Assembly: GCF_035967765.1 (NCBI RefSeq)
Contig: NZ_JAYWIT010000028.1
DNA from: Conexibacter stalactiti
Lineage (GTDB): Bacteria; Actinomycetota; Thermoleophilia; Solirubrobacterales; Solirubrobacteraceae
Length of the DNA stretch: 64,000 nucleotides
Strand: one strand, 5' to 3'
Position numbers and translations under genes: made by a program. The stretch's first letter is position 1, and every line of letters starts with the position of its first letter. This document shows positions 22,745 to 31,703 of the stretch, piece after piece. The notes beneath the pieces are model-generated. The model ran no database searches and was not told the origin of the DNA. It saw only the letters and a program-made list of their open reading frames with translations.

Positions 22745-23760
22745 GCGGCGGGCGGATCCAGACGCCGGGCGCGCTGCCCGAGGAGGACGAGGCCGAGACG
22801 ACGCTGCGCCCGCGGCGGCTGGACGACTTCGTCGGGCAGGAGGCGGTGCGCGAGCAGCTGGCGGTCTCGATCGAGGCGGCCTCGGCGCGCGGCGACGCGC
22901 TCGACCACGTGCTGCTCGCGGGCCCGCCCGGGCTCGGCAAGACGTCGCTGGCGCAGATCGTCGCCGAGGAGCTGGGCGTGCCCTTCATACAGACGGCCGG
23001 TCCGGCGCTGGAGCGCAAGGGCGACGTCGCCGCCTTCCTGACGGCGCTTGAGCCGCGCGCGGTCTTCTTCGTCGACGAGATCCACCGGCTGCCGCGGGCG
23101 CTGGAGGAGACCTTCTACCCGGCGATGGAGGACGGCCAGCTGCCGATCACCGTCGGCCAGGGCGCGGGCGCGCGCGTGGTCACGCTCGACCTGCCGAAGT
23201 TCACGCTGGTGGGCGCGACGACCCGTGCCGGGCTGCTGAGCACGCCGCTGCGCGACCGCTTCGGGATCCAGCACCGCCTCGAGCACTATGGTCCCGACGA
23301 CCTCGGCCGGATCGTGACTCGCTCCGCGTCGTTGCTGGGGATCGAGATCGAGCCGGCCGGCGCGCGCGCGATCGCCGCCCGCAGCCGCGGCACGCCGCGC
23401 GTCGCCAACCGTCTGCTCAAGCGCGTGCGCGACTACGCCGAGGTGCGCGGCGACGGCGTCGTGACCGAGGCGATCTCGGCCCACGCGCTCGACCTGCTGC
23501 AGGTCGACCACGAAGGCCTCGACCGGCTCGACCGCGAGCTGCTGCGCGCGATCTGCGAGATGTTCGGCGGCGGCCCGGTCGGCCTCTCGACGCTCGCCGT
23601 CGCGGTCGGCGAGGAGCAGGACACCGTCGAGGACGTCTACGAGCCGTACCTGCTCCAGCGTGGCCTGATCGAGCGCACCCCGCGCGGCCGCGTCGCGACC
23701 CGCCGAGCGTGGACGCATCTCGGCATCGAGCCACCCGCCGACGCCGTCAAGCTGTTCTGA
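22741..23760 (+). CDS. ruvB: Holliday junction branch migration ATPase RuvB
   Basis: 339 residues. This AAA+ motor has Walker A AGPPGLGKTSLA, Walker B VFFVDEIHRL, sensor 1 VGATTRAG, arginine finger LRDRFGI and a C-terminal winged helix (YEPYLLQRGLIERTPRGRVAT). It forms hexamers that drive branch migration with RuvA. It is the last gene of the yebC-ruvCAB run; 140 bp separate it from the next gene. Confidence 0.97.
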   Translation: MSGGRIQTPGALPEEDEAETTLRPRRLDDFVGQEAVREQLAVSIEAASARGDALDHVLLAGPPGLGKTSLAQIVAEELGVPFIQTAGPALERKGDVAAFLTALEPRAVFFVDEIHRLPRALEETFYPAMEDGQLPITVGQGAGARVVTLDLPKFTLVGATTRAGLLSTPLRDRFGIQHRLEHYGPDDLGRIVTRSASLLGIEIEPAGARAIAARSRGTPRVANRLLKRVRDYAEVRGDGVVTEAISAHALDLLQVDHEGLDRLDRELLRAICEMFGGGPVGLSTLAVAVGEEQDTVEDVYEPYLLQRGLIERTPRGRVATRRAWTHLGIEPPADAVKLF

Positions 23761-23900
23761 CAACAACTTCTGCGCGACGTGCGCGAACGCCGGATCGGCC
23801 GCCATGCGCCGAACTTCGGATTCGTGCCTGTCGCGCTTTAGGTCGCCTTGAACGGTTCCCAACCCGCGCTTCAGTCCGACCCACGTATCCTAGGCACGCG

Positions 23901-24350
23901 ATGGCCCATCTCTTCATCTGCCCGAACTGCGGGAACCGCACCTCGGAGAGCGATCGAAATGCTGGCTTCACACGCGTCCCGAAGGGGTGCGCGAAGTGCG
24001 GCTTCGGCTTTCTCTTCGAGCTGCTGGACGACTACTACCCGGCGCCGAACGCCGCCTTCTTCGTCTGCGACCGCGAGGGTCGCGTGATCGGCTGCGGGCG
24101 CGGCTCCTTCGAGCTCACCGGGCTCGACGACGAGAGGGTCATCGGCCGCTCGGTGCGCGAAGTGCTCGGCCTCGACTTTCCCAACGGCGACGATCCCGTC
24201 GGCACGGTCCTCGAATGGGGCGTGCGCGCTCTAGGGAGACCGGTCACCGTCAACGCGGAGGGCGACCTCCCCGCGCAAGCTGTTGCCGACTTGTTTCCCG
24301 CCTACGACGACGACGGCGGCTTGCTGCTCGTGCTCACTCCCTCCAAGTAG
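23901..24350 (+). CDS. Zinc-ribbon/PAS-fold protein between ruvB and secDF
   Basis: 149 residues. The N-terminal ribbon has CPNCGNRTSE and GCAKCGFGF, followed by a PAS-like domain: APNAAFFVCDREGRVIGCGR, FELTGLDDERVIGRSVREVL, LGLDFPNGDDPVGTVLEWG and a final strand GGLLLVLTP. It could be a redox or ligand sensor. ATG 23901 follows a TATCCT -10-like box at 9 nt. It occupies the place where actinobacteria usually have yajC. No enzymatic domain is present; the role is unknown. Confidence 0.7.
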   Translation: MAHLFICPNCGNRTSESDRNAGFTRVPKGCAKCGFGFLFELLDDYYPAPNAAFFVCDREGRVIGCGRGSFELTGLDDERVIGRSVREVLGLDFPNGDDPVGTVLEWGVRALGRPVTVNAEGDLPAQAVADLFPAYDDDGGLLLVLTPSK

Positions 24351-24362
24351 CATCACCGACCA

Positions 24363-27311
24363 ATGAACGAACGTCGCCGCACTGGCCTCATCCTTCTCCT
24401 CGTCATCGGGCTGCTCGCAGCTTCGGGCATCGTCATCGCGACGAAGGACACCAAGCTCGGCCTCGACCTCGAAGGCGGCGTCGAGCTCGTCTACCAGGGC
24501 GAGCCGACCCCGCAGGTCCCGAGAGTGACCGCAGAGGCGGTCGACCGCGCGGTCGAGATCATCCGCGACCGTGTCGACCAGCTCGGCGTCGGCGAGCCGG
24601 AGATCGTGCGCGCAGGCAGTGACCAGATCTCTGTCGGCCTTCCCTCGGTGCAGGACATCGAGCGCGCGAAGGCCCAGGTCGGCACGCCGGCGCAGCTCTA
24701 CTTCTACGACTGGGAAGAGAACGTCCTCGGGCCCGACGGCAGATTCGTCGCCCCGCAGCTCGCCTCCCAGGAGCCGACGGCGACCGGCATCAGCCAGGCC
24801 GGTGGCGACGCATCGCGCGGCCAGACGCTGCTCGACGCCGTCAGACTCGCGTCGAGACAGAGAGCGTCGACGGACTCCAGAGGCGGCTCCCGCGAGGGCT
24901 CGGCGTACTACGCCTTCGACAGAGACGGCAGATACCTCGCCGGTCCGGAGAAGACCGAGAGAGACCTCGTCTCCGCGATCGACAGCAGAGCGACGTCGCT
25001 CCCGGCCGGCACCCAGGTGTTCGAGGTGCCGCAGGGCTGGGTCGTGCTGCAGGCCGTCACGCGCGGCGCCGGCGAGAGAATCGAGATCGACGACCCCGCC
25101 GCGCGCTTCTACGTGCTGCGCGACAACGTCGCCCTCTCCGGCAACGACATCAAGGACCCGGCGCAGGGCTTCAACCAGTCGCAGCAGCCGGACGTCGAGT
25201 TCAGATTCACCAACAGAGGCAAGGACGCGTTCCAGAGAGTCACGCGCGAGATCTCGCAGCGCGGCCAGAGCCTGGCGCTTCCCGGCACGACCTCGGCGAC
25301 GGTCGCCCAGCACTTCGCCGTCGCGCTCGACGGCAAGCTGATCTCGGTCGCATCGATCGATCCGCAGCGCCTCCCCGACGGCATCGACGGCGAGAACGGC
25401 GCGATCATCGAGGGCGGCTTCACGATCCAGTCCGCACAGGACCTCGCCAACCTGCTGAAGCTCGGCGCGCTCCCGATCGGCCTCGAGCTGATCTCGCAGT
25501 CGCAGGTCTCCGCGACGCTCGGCAAGCAGGCGCTCAACGAGGGCCTGCTGGCGGGCGCCGTCGGCCTCGCGCTCGTCGCGCTGTTCCTCGTCGCCTTCTA
25601 CCGCATCCTCGGCGTGATCGCGACGGTCGCGCTCCTGATCTACGGCGTCTACTTCTACGCGCTGATCAAGCTCGTCCCGATCACGATGACGCTGCCCGGC
25701 ATCGCCGGCACGATCCTCACGATCGGCGTCGCGGCGGACGCGAACATCGTCATCTTCGAACGCGTGAAAGAGGAGGTACGGGCCGGGCGGTCCGTGCCGG
25801 CCGCGATCTCCGTCGGCTACCGCAAGGGCCTGACGGCGATCATCGACGCCAACGTGGTGACGGTGATGGTCGCGTTCATCCTCTTCATGCTGGCGACCGC
25901 CGGCGTCAAGGGCTTCGCCTTCACGCTCGGCGTCGGCACGCTCGTCTCGCTCTTCACCGCGGTCCTCGCGACCCAGGCGATACTCACGACGATGGGCAAG
26001 ACGAGACTGCTCGCGCGCCCATCCGCCCTCGGTGCCGGCGGCGAGGGCCACAGATGGAACGCCGACTTCATGGGGCTTTCCAGATGGTTCTTCTCGCTGT
26101 CGGGAATCATCCTCCTGATCTGCGCCCTGGCGATCGGGTCGAAGGGGATCAACTTCGGCATCGACTTCACCTCCGGCACGCGCGTCACCACCAACCTGGT
26201 GCAGCCCGCCGACGAGAGCGAGGTGCGCGCCACGCTCGAGTCCGTCGGCGCCTCCGACGCGAAGATCCAGAGAGTTCAGAACGAGGCGCTCGGGCCGAAC
26301 GTGGTCCAGATCTCGACCGAGCAGCTGGAGCCGACGCAGGTGCAGGAGCTGAGAACGGCGCTGGAGAGAGACTTCGGCGGCGTCACCAACTTCACCAGCT
26401 CGTCGGTCGGGCCGAGCTTCGGCGAGACGATCGCCAACAACGCGATCGTCGCGATCATCGCGTCGCTGTTCGTGATCTCCGCCTACATCGCGCTCCGTTT
26501 CCAGTGGAGATTCGCGGTGCCGGTCCTGATCGCCGTGGCGCACGACATCCTGATCGTGAGCGGCATCTACGCGTTGACGGGCCGGGAGGTGACGGCGTCG
26601 ACGGTCGCGGCGCTCTTGACGGTCTTGGGCTACTCGCTCTACGACACGATCATCGTCTTCGACCGAATCCGCGAGAACATGCCGCGCATGCCGCGAGCCG
26701 CCTTCTCGCAGATCGTCAACCGCTCGATGTCCGAGGTGCTGACGCGTTCGCTGGTCACCTCGCTGTCGACCGGCATCCCGATCCTGGCGCTGATGATCTT
26801 CGGCGGCGAGACGCTGCAGGACTTCGCCTTCGCGTTGCTCGTCGGCGTGCTCTCCGGCGCGTACTCGTCGGTCTTCATCGCCGGTCCGGTGCTGTGGCAC
26901 TGGAAGGAGCGCGAGCAGGTCTACACGACGCGTCGTCGTCGCATCAAGGCCGAGAACGGCGGGATCGTGCCGCCGTACGCGCTCGCGACCTCCGGCGCGC
27001 CGGTAGACGTCGAGCCGGAGCGCAAGGTGCGCAGACGCGGTCGCCTGACGGCGCCCGACGATCCGGAGCGCGGCGTCAGCGCCGACGAGTTCGAAGAGAT
27101 GAAGCGCGACATCGACGTCGAGGACGGCGCGGCGGCGGTCACCCGCCCGCCACGCCGCGCCCGCACGGCGACGGCCTCACCGCCGCCCCCGCCGCCGCCG
27201 GCGCGCGATCCCGACGGTCGCGCACCCGACGAACCTGAGAACGATGGCATGGTGAACGAGCCGAGAAGACCGGCACCACCGCGCCGCCGCCGCCATGGGA
27301 GGCCGCGCTGA
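24363..27311 (+). CDS. secDF: Fused protein translocase subunit SecDF
   Basis: 982 residues. It uses proton flow to pull secreted proteins out of the Sec channel. The SecD half begins TGLILLLVIGLLAASGIVIA and has the D1 motif LGLDLEGGVELVYQ, a large periplasmic domain and a TM block with GIAGTILTIGVAADANIVIFE. The SecF half starts near residue 570, with NFGIDFTSGTRV and YSLYDTIIVFDRIRENM. Most actinobacteria encode SecD and SecF separately. After the last TM helix a cytoplasmic tail of about 130 residues becomes Pro-rich (PPPPPPPARDPDGR). More than twenty arginines are AGA. It overlaps the next gene by 1 nt. Confidence 0.93.
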   Translation: MNERRRTGLILLLVIGLLAASGIVIATKDTKLGLDLEGGVELVYQGEPTPQVPRVTAEAVDRAVEIIRDRVDQLGVGEPEIVRAGSDQISVGLPSVQDIERAKAQVGTPAQLYFYDWEENVLGPDGRFVAPQLASQEPTATGISQAGGDASRGQTLLDAVRLASRQRASTDSRGGSREGSAYYAFDRDGRYLAGPEKTERDLVSAIDSRATSLPAGTQVFEVPQGWVVLQAVTRGAGERIEIDDPAARFYVLRDNVALSGNDIKDPAQGFNQSQQPDVEFRFTNRGKDAFQRVTREISQRGQSLALPGTTSATVAQHFAVALDGKLISVASIDPQRLPDGIDGENGAIIEGGFTIQSAQDLANLLKLGALPIGLELISQSQVSATLGKQALNEGLLAGAVGLALVALFLVAFYRILGVIATVALLIYGVYFYALIKLVPITMTLPGIAGTILTIGVAADANIVIFERVKEEVRAGRSVPAAISVGYRKGLTAIIDANVVTVMVAFILFMLATAGVKGFAFTLGVGTLVSLFTAVLATQAILTTMGKTRLLARPSALGAGGEGHRWNADFMGLSRWFFSLSGIILLICALAIGSKGINFGIDFTSGTRVTTNLVQPADESEVRATLESVGASDAKIQRVQNEALGPNVVQISTEQLEPTQVQELRTALERDFGGVTNFTSSSVGPSFGETIANNAIVAIIASLFVISAYIALRFQWRFAVPVLIAVAHDILIVSGIYALTGREVTASTVAALLTVLGYSLYDTIIVFDRIRENMPRMPRAAFSQIVNRSMSEVLTRSLVTSLSTGIPILALMIFGGETLQDFAFALLVGVLSGAYSSVFIAGPVLWHWKEREQVYTTRRRRIKAENGGIVPPYALATSGAPVDVEPERKVRRRGRLTAPDDPERGVSADEFEEMKRDIDVEDGAAAVTRPPRRARTATASPPPPPPPARDPDGRAPDEPENDGMVNEPRRPAPPRRRRHGRPR

Positions 27312-27595
27312 TGGGCATGCTCGTGTGGGTCATGATCGGACTTGCGATCTGGCACTTCACCATCTTCCTGCCGGACCACTACTGGGGCGGGATCGTCGGA
27401 GCATTCCTGGCGGCGATGATCGGGGCCTCGCTGTTCGGCCTGATCGTCAACGGCTTCAGCGTGCCCGGCAACGACGACGTCTCGATCCTGACGGCCGCCG
27501 AGGGCATCCCCGGCGCGCTGATCGGCCTCGGCCTCTGCTATTTCGAGGGGCTGCGGCGCGAGAGAAAGGCCGGCTGGAGCCCTGTGGACGCGTAA
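27311..27595 (+). CDS. Small membrane protein, transglycosylase-associated (GlsB/YeaQ-like)
   Basis: 94 residues with three hydrophobic segments (about 4-20, 27-50, 65-80). Gly-rich helices such as GGIVGAFLAAMIGASLFGLI recall the small YeaQ/YmgE group. ATG 27311 overlaps the secDF stop (TGATG). A strong terminator follows, closing the secDF transcript. The function is unknown. Confidence 0.65.
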   Translation: MGMLVWVMIGLAIWHFTIFLPDHYWGGIVGAFLAAMIGASLFGLIVNGFSVPGNDDVSILTAAEGIPGALIGLGLCYFEGLRRERKAGWSPVDA

Positions 27596-27623
27596 CGCGC
27601 CCGCATGAATCTGAAGCTGGATC

Positions 27624-27655
27624 GACGCGCCCCTACAAGGGGCGCGTCGTCGTTT
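27624..27655 (+). terminator. Rho-independent terminator
   Basis: A perfect 10-bp stem pairs GACGCGCCCC (27624-27633) with GGGGCGCGTC (27639-27648) around a TACAA loop, followed by GTCGTTT. It ends the secDF transcript before the convergent acetyltransferase gene. Confidence 0.8.
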
Positions 27656-27660
27656 CAGGG

Positions 27661-28965
27661 CTAGAAGAACTCCGGCGTCCACGGCAGCCGCGGGACGCGC
27701 AGGGCGGCGTCGAAGCGGTCGAGCGCGCCGGGCGTCAGTTCGACGACGCGGCCGGCGTCCGCGAGGATCGTCACCGTCGTGCCGCCGAGGTAGGCGGCGC
27801 CCAGCGCGGCGACGTCGAGCGCGAGGTCGGCGGCGCCGTCACCCCGCGCGCAGCGTGACGTGCCGTCGGCGCTGACCTGCAGCCGCCAGCGCCCGGCGTT
27901 GAGCGGCAGGCGCGCGTCGGCGACCTCCAGCGTCAGGTCGAGCGAGCCGTGCCAGGCACGCGCCTCCAATGCGACCGGCAGGTCGAGCAGCCGCAGCCAC
28001 AGCGCGTCGGGCCACGCCGGCTCGACCGGCCACGGCTGGCGGAAGTCGGCGTAGCGGTACGGCAGCGGATCGTCGAGCGGCCGGTCGAAGGCGTCGATCC
28101 GCGAGACGAGGTCGATGCTGCCGAGATAGCCCCACAGCGCCGCCTCGGCCTCCGGATCGGGCGCGATCAGCTCCAGCGCCTCGAGCACGGGATCGGTGTG
28201 GGGCCCGCCGCCCCTGGCGCGGTAGATCGCATAGCCCTGCGGCGCGCCTGCGTCGTCGCGCACGAGCGCGAGCCGTTTCGGCATCGCGCCATGACGCTCC
28301 TCCTCGAAGTCGGTGAGGATTCGGCGCGTCCACCACGCTCGCGTGCGCGCCGGGATCCCCGGCCGCCGCGCCCGCAGCCGCTCCCACAGCGGGTCGAGCA
28401 GGTCGGCGGCGCCGTCAAGCGGCAGCAGCTCGATCGTGTGGGCGGACGTCGACGCGTGCGCGGGCGCCGAAGCGTGGGCGGGCGCCGCGCGGTCAGGCGC
28501 GCTCGCGGCGTCAAACCGCGGCCGCGGCGCGGCGGCGCCGCCGGGCAGCGAGAGGCGCTGGCGACGCGAGGCGACGCCGTAGCCGAAGCGCTCGTAGATC
28601 CCGCCCTCGGCGGCCCACAGCGACGCGAGCGGCTCGCCGGCGGCCTGCGCCTGCTCGATCAGCTCGGCCATCATCCGCGTGAGGATCCCGCGGCGGCGAT
28701 GGGTCGGCCGCACCGTCACGACGGTCACGCCGGCACATGGCAGCTCGCCGCCGGGGATCGACAGCCGCTGCGCGTAGGCGCCCGAGGTGCCGACCAGCTG
28801 AGGCCCGTCGAACGCCGCGACGGTGCGGTCGAGGTCGAGCAGCGCGCGCCATCTGTCGCGCTTGGCCGCGGTCGAGGTCTCGTGGAAGGCGAGGTCGAGG
28901 TTGTCGGCGAAGGCGTCGAACTCTGCCGGCGCCAGCGGGCGGTAGTCGATCGGTGTCGGGGGCAC
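27661..28965 (-). CDS. Eis-like GNAT N-acetyltransferase
   Basis: 434 residues. The N-terminal GNAT domain has the acetyl-CoA loop VRPTHRRRGILTRMM, then LASLWAAEGGIYERFGYGVAS, the signature of the Eis (enhanced intracellular survival) family. A second GNAT-like region and a C-terminal SCP2-like domain follow, ending in Glu-Phe-Phe; Eis enzymes use the C-terminal carboxylate in catalysis. The middle holds an Ala/His/Ser-rich low-complexity insert. The start is GTG 28965. Eis proteins acetylate amines, including aminoglycosides; the substrate here is unknown. Confidence 0.85.
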   Translation of the reverse strand: MPPTPIDYRPLAPAEFDAFADNLDLAFHETSTAAKRDRWRALLDLDRTVAAFDGPQLVGTSGAYAQRLSIPGGELPCAGVTVVTVRPTHRRRGILTRMMAELIEQAQAAGEPLASLWAAEGGIYERFGYGVASRRQRLSLPGGAAAPRPRFDAASAPDRAAPAHASAPAHASTSAHTIELLPLDGAADLLDPLWERLRARRPGIPARTRAWWTRRILTDFEEERHGAMPKRLALVRDDAGAPQGYAIYRARGGGPHTDPVLEALELIAPDPEAEAALWGYLGSIDLVSRIDAFDRPLDDPLPYRYADFRQPWPVEPAWPDALWLRLLDLPVALEARAWHGSLDLTLEVADARLPLNAGRWRLQVSADGTSRCARGDGAADLALDVAALGAAYLGGTTVTILADAGRVVELTPGALDRFDAALRVPRLPWTPEFF

Positions 28966-29070
28966 GGGAGTCAGGCTAGAAGGTCGCGAGCGTTGCGGCG
29001 CCCGCCGCCCGCTGCCGCCGGCGCCAGCCGTGAAGCGGTCCGTCGGGGGTGCGCCGTAGCCTGGGTGTCC

Positions 29071-31632
29071 GTGTCCGCCACGCTGCCACCGCTCGCCGCT
29101 TCACCCGTCTCGCCCGAGCTGGCCCCCGACGCGACCCCGTGCGCCCCGCCGGAGCGCCGGATCGCGCTCGCGCCGTGCGACGTCGCGGCGGTCGAGGCGC
29201 TGCGGATGGCGCTGCGCTGCAGCCGCACCCTCGCGCAGGTGCTGGTGCGGCGCGGCTACGCCGACCCCGAGGCGGCACGCGCCTTCCTCGCCGCCGAGGA
29301 GCAGCATCCCTTCAGCGCCTTCGCGGGGATCGACGTCGCCGTCGAGACGATCATGCGCCACGTGCGGGCCGGCACCCGCATCACGATCCACGGCGACTAC
29401 GACGTCGACGGGGTCGCCTCGACCGCGATCCTGCTGCGTGCGCTGCGGCGGCTCGGCGCCGACGTCGACTGGTTCCTGCCGAGCCGGATCGACGATGGCT
29501 ACGGGCTCTCGCCGGGGACGGTCGACCGGCTCGCCGCGCGCGGGACGAGACTGCTGGTGACGGTCGACTGCGCGATCACCGCGGTCGCGGAGGTCGCGGC
29601 GGCGCGGGCCGCCGGGCTCGACGTCGTCGTCACCGACCATCATCAGCCGCGCGCCGACGGCAGGCTGCCGGACGCGCCGATCGTCCACCCGGGGATCTGC
29701 TCGTATCCGTTCCCCGACCTCTGCGCCGGCGGCGTCGCCTACAAGCTCGCGCAGGCGCTCTACGCCGCGGCCGGGCAGGATCCGGCGGCCGCCGACGACG
29801 ACCTCGACCTCGTCGCGCTTGCGACGGTCGCCGACCTCGTGCCGCTGCGGGGCGAGAACCGCCGCCTCGTGCGCGCCGGCCTGCGCGCGCTCGCCTCGAC
29901 CGGCAAGGTCGGCCTGCGCGCGCTGATGAAGGTCGCCAGAGTCGACCCCAGCGGCCTCGACGCCGGCGCTGTCGGCTATCGGCTCGCGCCCCGCATCAAC
30001 GCCGCCGGCCGCCTCTACCGCGCCGACGCCGGCGTCGAGCTGCTGCTGACCGAGGACCCTGACCGCGCCGCCTCGATCGCCGAGGAGCTCGACCGCGCCA
30101 ACGCCGAGCGGCGCATGACCGAGCAGCGGATCCTGTGGGAGGCCGAGGCGCAGGTGCGCGAGCTGGGCGAGCGGCCGGCGTATGTGCTGGCCGGCGAGGG
30201 CTGGCATCCCGGTGTGATCGGGATCGTCGCCTCCAGAGTCGTCGAGAGAACCAACCGCCCCGCGCTGCTGATCGCGCTCGACCCGGACAGTGGCAGAGGG
30301 ACCGGCTCGGGCCGCTCGATCCCGCGTTTCGACCTGCTCGGCGCGCTGCACGCCGCCGCGCCGCTGCTGGAGCGCTACGGCGGCCACCGCGCCGCCGCGG
30401 GCGTCACGATCGGCGCCGACAGGGTGGAGGAGCTGCGCGCCGCCTTCGAGGCGCACGCGGCGACCCACCTCAGCGCCGAGGACCTGATCCCCGTCGAGCG
30501 CGTCGACGCCGTCGTCGGCGGCAGGGCGCTCGGGCTCGCGCTCGCCGACGAGCTGGCGCGGCTGGAGCCGACCGGGATGGGCAACCCGAAGGTCAACCTG
30601 CTCGTGCCCGGCGCCGAGTTCGGCGAGCTGCGGCCGATGGGGCAGGAGGGCAGACATGCCCGCTTCAGCGTCAGCGCCGGCGGCGCCCGCTGCCGCGCGG
30701 TCGCGTTCGGCTGCGAAGGCAGGCTCCCGGTGCCGGAGCAGACGCCGTCCGACGCGACCTTCCGGCTGGAGCGCAACGAGTGGAACGGGGCCGTCGAGCC
30801 GCGGCTGCTGCTGCGCCACGCCTCCGTTCCCGAACGGGAGCCGATCGTCGTGCTCGCTGCGGCGCCGGTCGATCCGACGGCGTGGCTCGCCGCGACGCTG
30901 ACGGAGCTCGAGCGCCTGCGCGGCCCGCGCGCCACGGAGCCGCCGGAGGCGCCGTCGCCGTTCTCCTACGGCCTCGTCGCCGACCGCCGCGGCGAGAGCG
31001 GCCTGGCGGTCGTCAGCGACCTCGTCGCCGGCGGGGCCGCCGTGCTCGCGGTCTGTGCCGACGTGCCCCGCCGGCTGGAGGCGCTGGCCGCCCGCGCCGG
31101 CGGTTTCTCGCTCGTCTCGCACGCCGACCTGGAGCGCGCTCCGGAGCTGGGACAGGGCTTCGATCACGTCGTCGTGCTCGACCCGCCGGCGTCCCGGCTG
31201 CAGGACGCGCGCATGCGCGCCAGCAGCCTCCAGGGGGCGAAATCGTGGACGCATCTGACGTGGTCCGACGCTGAGCTACGATTTGCGGTGCAGATCCATG
31301 AGTCGGAGTACGGCATCCGTGCTGCGCTCGTGCCGCTCTACCGGGCCCTTCGGGACCGCGGGGGAGTGGCCGGCGAGGAGTTCGGGCGCCTGCTTCGCGG
31401 GGATGGGCACGGCCGTTCGGTGCAGTCAGCCGCTCGGCTGGTGACGATCCTCGAGGAGCTGGAGCTCGTCAGCCTCGACCGGGAGCTGCAGGCCCTTGCG
31501 GTCGTGAGCGGTGAGCGCACAGAGCTCGAACGTTCCGCGACCTTCCGGGCCGCCACAGCGCGATACGAGGACGGCCAGCGATTTCTGCTCGAGACGGCAA
31601 CGACACCAACGGACGGACCACCGCCCGCCTGA
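29071..31632 (+). CDS. recJ: Single-stranded-DNA-specific exonuclease RecJ
   Basis: 853 residues. The DHH domain has HGDYDVDGVAST, VTVDCAIT and the VVTDHHQPR motif. The DHHA1 domain has SRSIPRFDLLGALH and GGHRAAAGVTI, followed by the OB domain. The C-terminal 250 residues form an extension with a helicase-like and then a winged-helix-like part (VAGEEFGRLLRGDGHGRSVQ). It degrades ssDNA 5' to 3' in recombination and repair. GTG 29071 (or 29065) is used; a TAGCCT -10-like box lies 8 nt upstream. The long open frame before it is antisense to the Eis gene. Confidence 0.92.
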   Translation: MSATLPPLAASPVSPELAPDATPCAPPERRIALAPCDVAAVEALRMALRCSRTLAQVLVRRGYADPEAARAFLAAEEQHPFSAFAGIDVAVETIMRHVRAGTRITIHGDYDVDGVASTAILLRALRRLGADVDWFLPSRIDDGYGLSPGTVDRLAARGTRLLVTVDCAITAVAEVAAARAAGLDVVVTDHHQPRADGRLPDAPIVHPGICSYPFPDLCAGGVAYKLAQALYAAAGQDPAAADDDLDLVALATVADLVPLRGENRRLVRAGLRALASTGKVGLRALMKVARVDPSGLDAGAVGYRLAPRINAAGRLYRADAGVELLLTEDPDRAASIAEELDRANAERRMTEQRILWEAEAQVRELGERPAYVLAGEGWHPGVIGIVASRVVERTNRPALLIALDPDSGRGTGSGRSIPRFDLLGALHAAAPLLERYGGHRAAAGVTIGADRVEELRAAFEAHAATHLSAEDLIPVERVDAVVGGRALGLALADELARLEPTGMGNPKVNLLVPGAEFGELRPMGQEGRHARFSVSAGGARCRAVAFGCEGRLPVPEQTPSDATFRLERNEWNGAVEPRLLLRHASVPEREPIVVLAAAPVDPTAWLAATLTELERLRGPRATEPPEAPSPFSYGLVADRRGESGLAVVSDLVAGGAAVLAVCADVPRRLEALAARAGGFSLVSHADLERAPELGQGFDHVVVLDPPASRLQDARMRASSLQGAKSWTHLTWSDAELRFAVQIHESEYGIRAALVPLYRALRDRGGVAGEEFGRLLRGDGHGRSVQSAARLVTILEELELVSLDRELQALAVVSGERTELERSATFRAATARYEDGQRFLLETATTPTDGPPPA

Positions 31633-31703
31633 CGCGGGCAAACGGCCGCGCCAACGGCGAGGCCGCGGTCGCCCATGCCGAGACCGAGGTCGGCGGCGGT
31701 CGC

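Noticed and set aside
27949..29070. A 1227-codon frame that could extend RecJ upstream by about 370 residues
   Set aside because: The extension is antisense to the Eis-like gene and has Arg/Ala/Gln shadow composition. A GTG start at 29071 with a -10-like box gives normal RecJ.
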